Source: Thalassoglobus polymorphus
GTDB taxonomy: Bacteria > Planctomycetota > Planctomycetia > Planctomycetales > Planctomycetaceae
NCBI RefSeq assembly: GCF_007744255.1
Contig: NZ_CP036267.1
Span: 3,351,500 to 3,415,499, forward strand
Reading direction: 5' to 3'
DNA: 64,000 bases
Within the stretch, counting starts at the first letter, position 1. Each line of letters starts with the position of its first letter. Under the pieces are notes generated by a model, which was given only the letters and a program-made list of their open reading frames with translations, was not told where the DNA came from and did not search any database. The translations under genes were made by a program, and so were the position numbers. This document shows, one piece after another, positions 63,005 to 64,000 of this stretch.

Positions 63005-64000
63005 ATGAATCGCTTTTCAGTCCAACTTGTCCCCCATTTGTTCGTTGCTCTTGGAATCTTCGGATTGACCACGTTCAATTTGCGTGCACAGGCTCAGGAG
63101 AATCCGACGAATGCGCGTGTAACCTCCGGCTTGCAGGTGCTCTATAATTTTTCAGAAGAGAAGGGGAACGTCGTTCATGACGTCTCTGGCACAGGAGTGC
63201 CTGTGAATCTGAAGATCGCAAACGAAAAGGGAGTCCGCCGTACAGCTGGGGCGTTAACCCTCACCGCTAGTACGATCCTTCTCTCAGAGAAGCCCGTAAG
63301 TCGATTGAGCGAGTCTCTCAAACGTTCGGGGGAAATCACCGTCGAAGCTTGGATTACTCCCAGTGATTTAGGACTAAGCGGTCCAGCCCGGATCGTCACA
63401 ATATCTAAGAACTCTGTTGAGCGCAACGTCACCTTGGGACAGGACAAGGACAAACTGGAAGTCCGCTTGCGGACGACAAAAACGAGCAACAACGGAATTC
63501 CCTCAACGAGTTCCAAGGCTAAAGCTGTCGCCAAAAAACTCACACACATTGTTTACACGCGAAACCGCGCCGGGATCGCGAAGATCTATCTGAATGGGCA
63601 ACTCAACAGTGAGGCGAAGATTGAGGGCGATTTTTCAAATTGGAATTCGTCATTTCAATTTGCACTCGGAAACGAGATGACCAATGACCGTCCCTGGCTA
63701 GGGACCTATCATCTGGTTGCGGTGTATAACAAAGCGCTCCCACCGCAGGCTGTCGTCGCCAATTTCAAAGCAGGCTCAAACGCAAAGATTATCAATTCCC
63801 AACAGATGGCGGCGAAGTCCCCACAAGAAGAGTTCTTCGAAAACAAAGTGGCAGGTATTTTCGTGAGGCACTGTTTTGAGTGCCATGATTCATCCACGAA
63901 AGAAGGTGGACTGAACCTCGCCAAGAAAGTGGCTGCAATGAAAGGTGGTGATAGTGGCGTCGCTTTCGTTCCGGGAAGCCACGCAAAGAGCCCCCTTTGG
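63005..64000 (+). CDS. Exported LamG-domain protein with a c-type haem site (PSCyt1-like), truncated at window edge
   Basis: 332 codons are open from the ATG at 63005 (GAGGCAACT upstream) to the window end. A leader ending near LRAQA directs export. Residues about 40-250 form a LamG/concanavalin-type lectin domain (VTSGLQVLYNFSEEKGN, ITVEAWITPSDLG, HIVYTRNRAGIAKIYLNGQ, YHLVAVYNKAL). Then FVRHCFECHDSS is a C-x-x-C-H haem site, with the planctomycete cytochrome (PSCyt1) start GGLNLAKK and VPGSHAKSPLW. The rest of the PSCyt1 domain and any PSD1 partner lie outside. The usual role of such proteins is unknown. Confidence 0.88.
   Translation, partial: MNRFSVQLVPHLFVALGIFGLTTFNLRAQAQENPTNARVTSGLQVLYNFSEEKGNVVHDVSGTGVPVNLKIANEKGVRRTAGALTLTASTILLSEKPVSRLSESLKRSGEITVEAWITPSDLGLSGPARIVTISKNSVERNVTLGQDKDKLEVRLRTTKTSNNGIPSTSSKAKAVAKKLTHIVYTRNRAGIAKIYLNGQLNSEAKIEGDFSNWNSSFQFALGNEMTNDRPWLGTYHLVAVYNKALPPQAVVANFKAGSNAKIINSQQMAAKSPQEEFFENKVAGIFVRHCFECHDSSTKEGGLNLAKKVAAMKGGDSGVAFVPGSHAKSPLW

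Overview
The window reads as chromosomal DNA of a planctomycete, most likely a member of the Planctomycetales. The lineage markers are two PQQ-type beta-propeller proteins with an N-terminal WPQ[F/W]xGP motif, a DUF1501 protein, a LamG protein with a single c-type CxxCH haem site (PSCyt1-like) at the right edge, two DUF3500 proteins, a Lys/Ala-rich histone-H1-like protein, zinc-ribbon membrane proteins of unknown function, and many small transcription units on both strands with long gaps. No rRNA, tRNA, CRISPR array, prophage or transposase gene was seen. The genus is inference.

Layout. 1-1.6 kb: the start of a RimK-type ATP-grasp ligase gene, coupled to a zinc-ribbon membrane protein. 2.0-8.1 kb: a small frameshifted gene and three transporters (NCS2-like, nucleoside-type MFS, divergent NRAMP-like). 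8.4-16 kb: an RsmC-like methyltransferase, two PQQ propellers, a CDF zinc exporter, a 2-keto-3-deoxygluconate-type sugar kinase and a secreted alpha/beta hydrolase. 15.9-25.8 kb: an eight-gene minus-strand chemosensory cluster (PilZ-like, unknown, CheW, MCP without a sensor domain, CheA-REC hybrid, REC-DUF4388, FHA coiled-coil, unknown). 26-33.5 kb: rhodanese, ferredoxin, FmdB-like zinc ribbon, MsrB, DUF3500, glutathione peroxidase, SUMT-HemD fusion and a VOC protein. 33.6-43 kb: sugar epimerase-like protein, DUF1501, thioredoxin-fold protein, a rhodanese-DUF2892/ArsR pair, gene remnants, TVP38, a mercuric-reductase-like flavoprotein and a Tex30/KANL3-like hydrolase. 43-64 kb: glycosyltransferase plus methyltransferase, an outer-membrane barrel, ACT protein, EpmA, a Ser/Thr kinase with a degenerate receiver, DUF3500, a CheY-like regulator, BioB, an Lhr helicase, a Ser-rich zinc-ribbon membrane protein, the histone-like protein, a small acidic protein, L-fuconate dehydratase and the truncated LamG/haem protein.

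The most unusual feature is intergenic. Six copies of an element exactly 83 bp long, with imperfect terminal inverted repeats (TTAGAAC...GTTCTAA) and a central inverted repeat, plus two decayed copies, are scattered over the first 33 kb. A second, looser family (core GCATCTTTCGAATTGG, and a TAGAGCA/TGCTCTA hairpin) is spread over the window and abuts the first at TTAG/CTAG/CTAA junctions. The stop codons of at least seven unrelated genes lie inside the terminal bases of these elements, and two or three other genes end within 7 nt of one. The elements resemble non-autonomous MITE/REP-like sequences that occupy, and may define, gene 3' ends.

Functional themes: signalling without an encoded methylation pair (no CheB/CheR in the window), sulfur/redox and oxidative-stress handling (rhodaneses, ArsR, GPx, MsrB, ferredoxin, flavoprotein reductase), and acid-sugar catabolism (KdgK-type kinase, FucD, epimerase-like protein).
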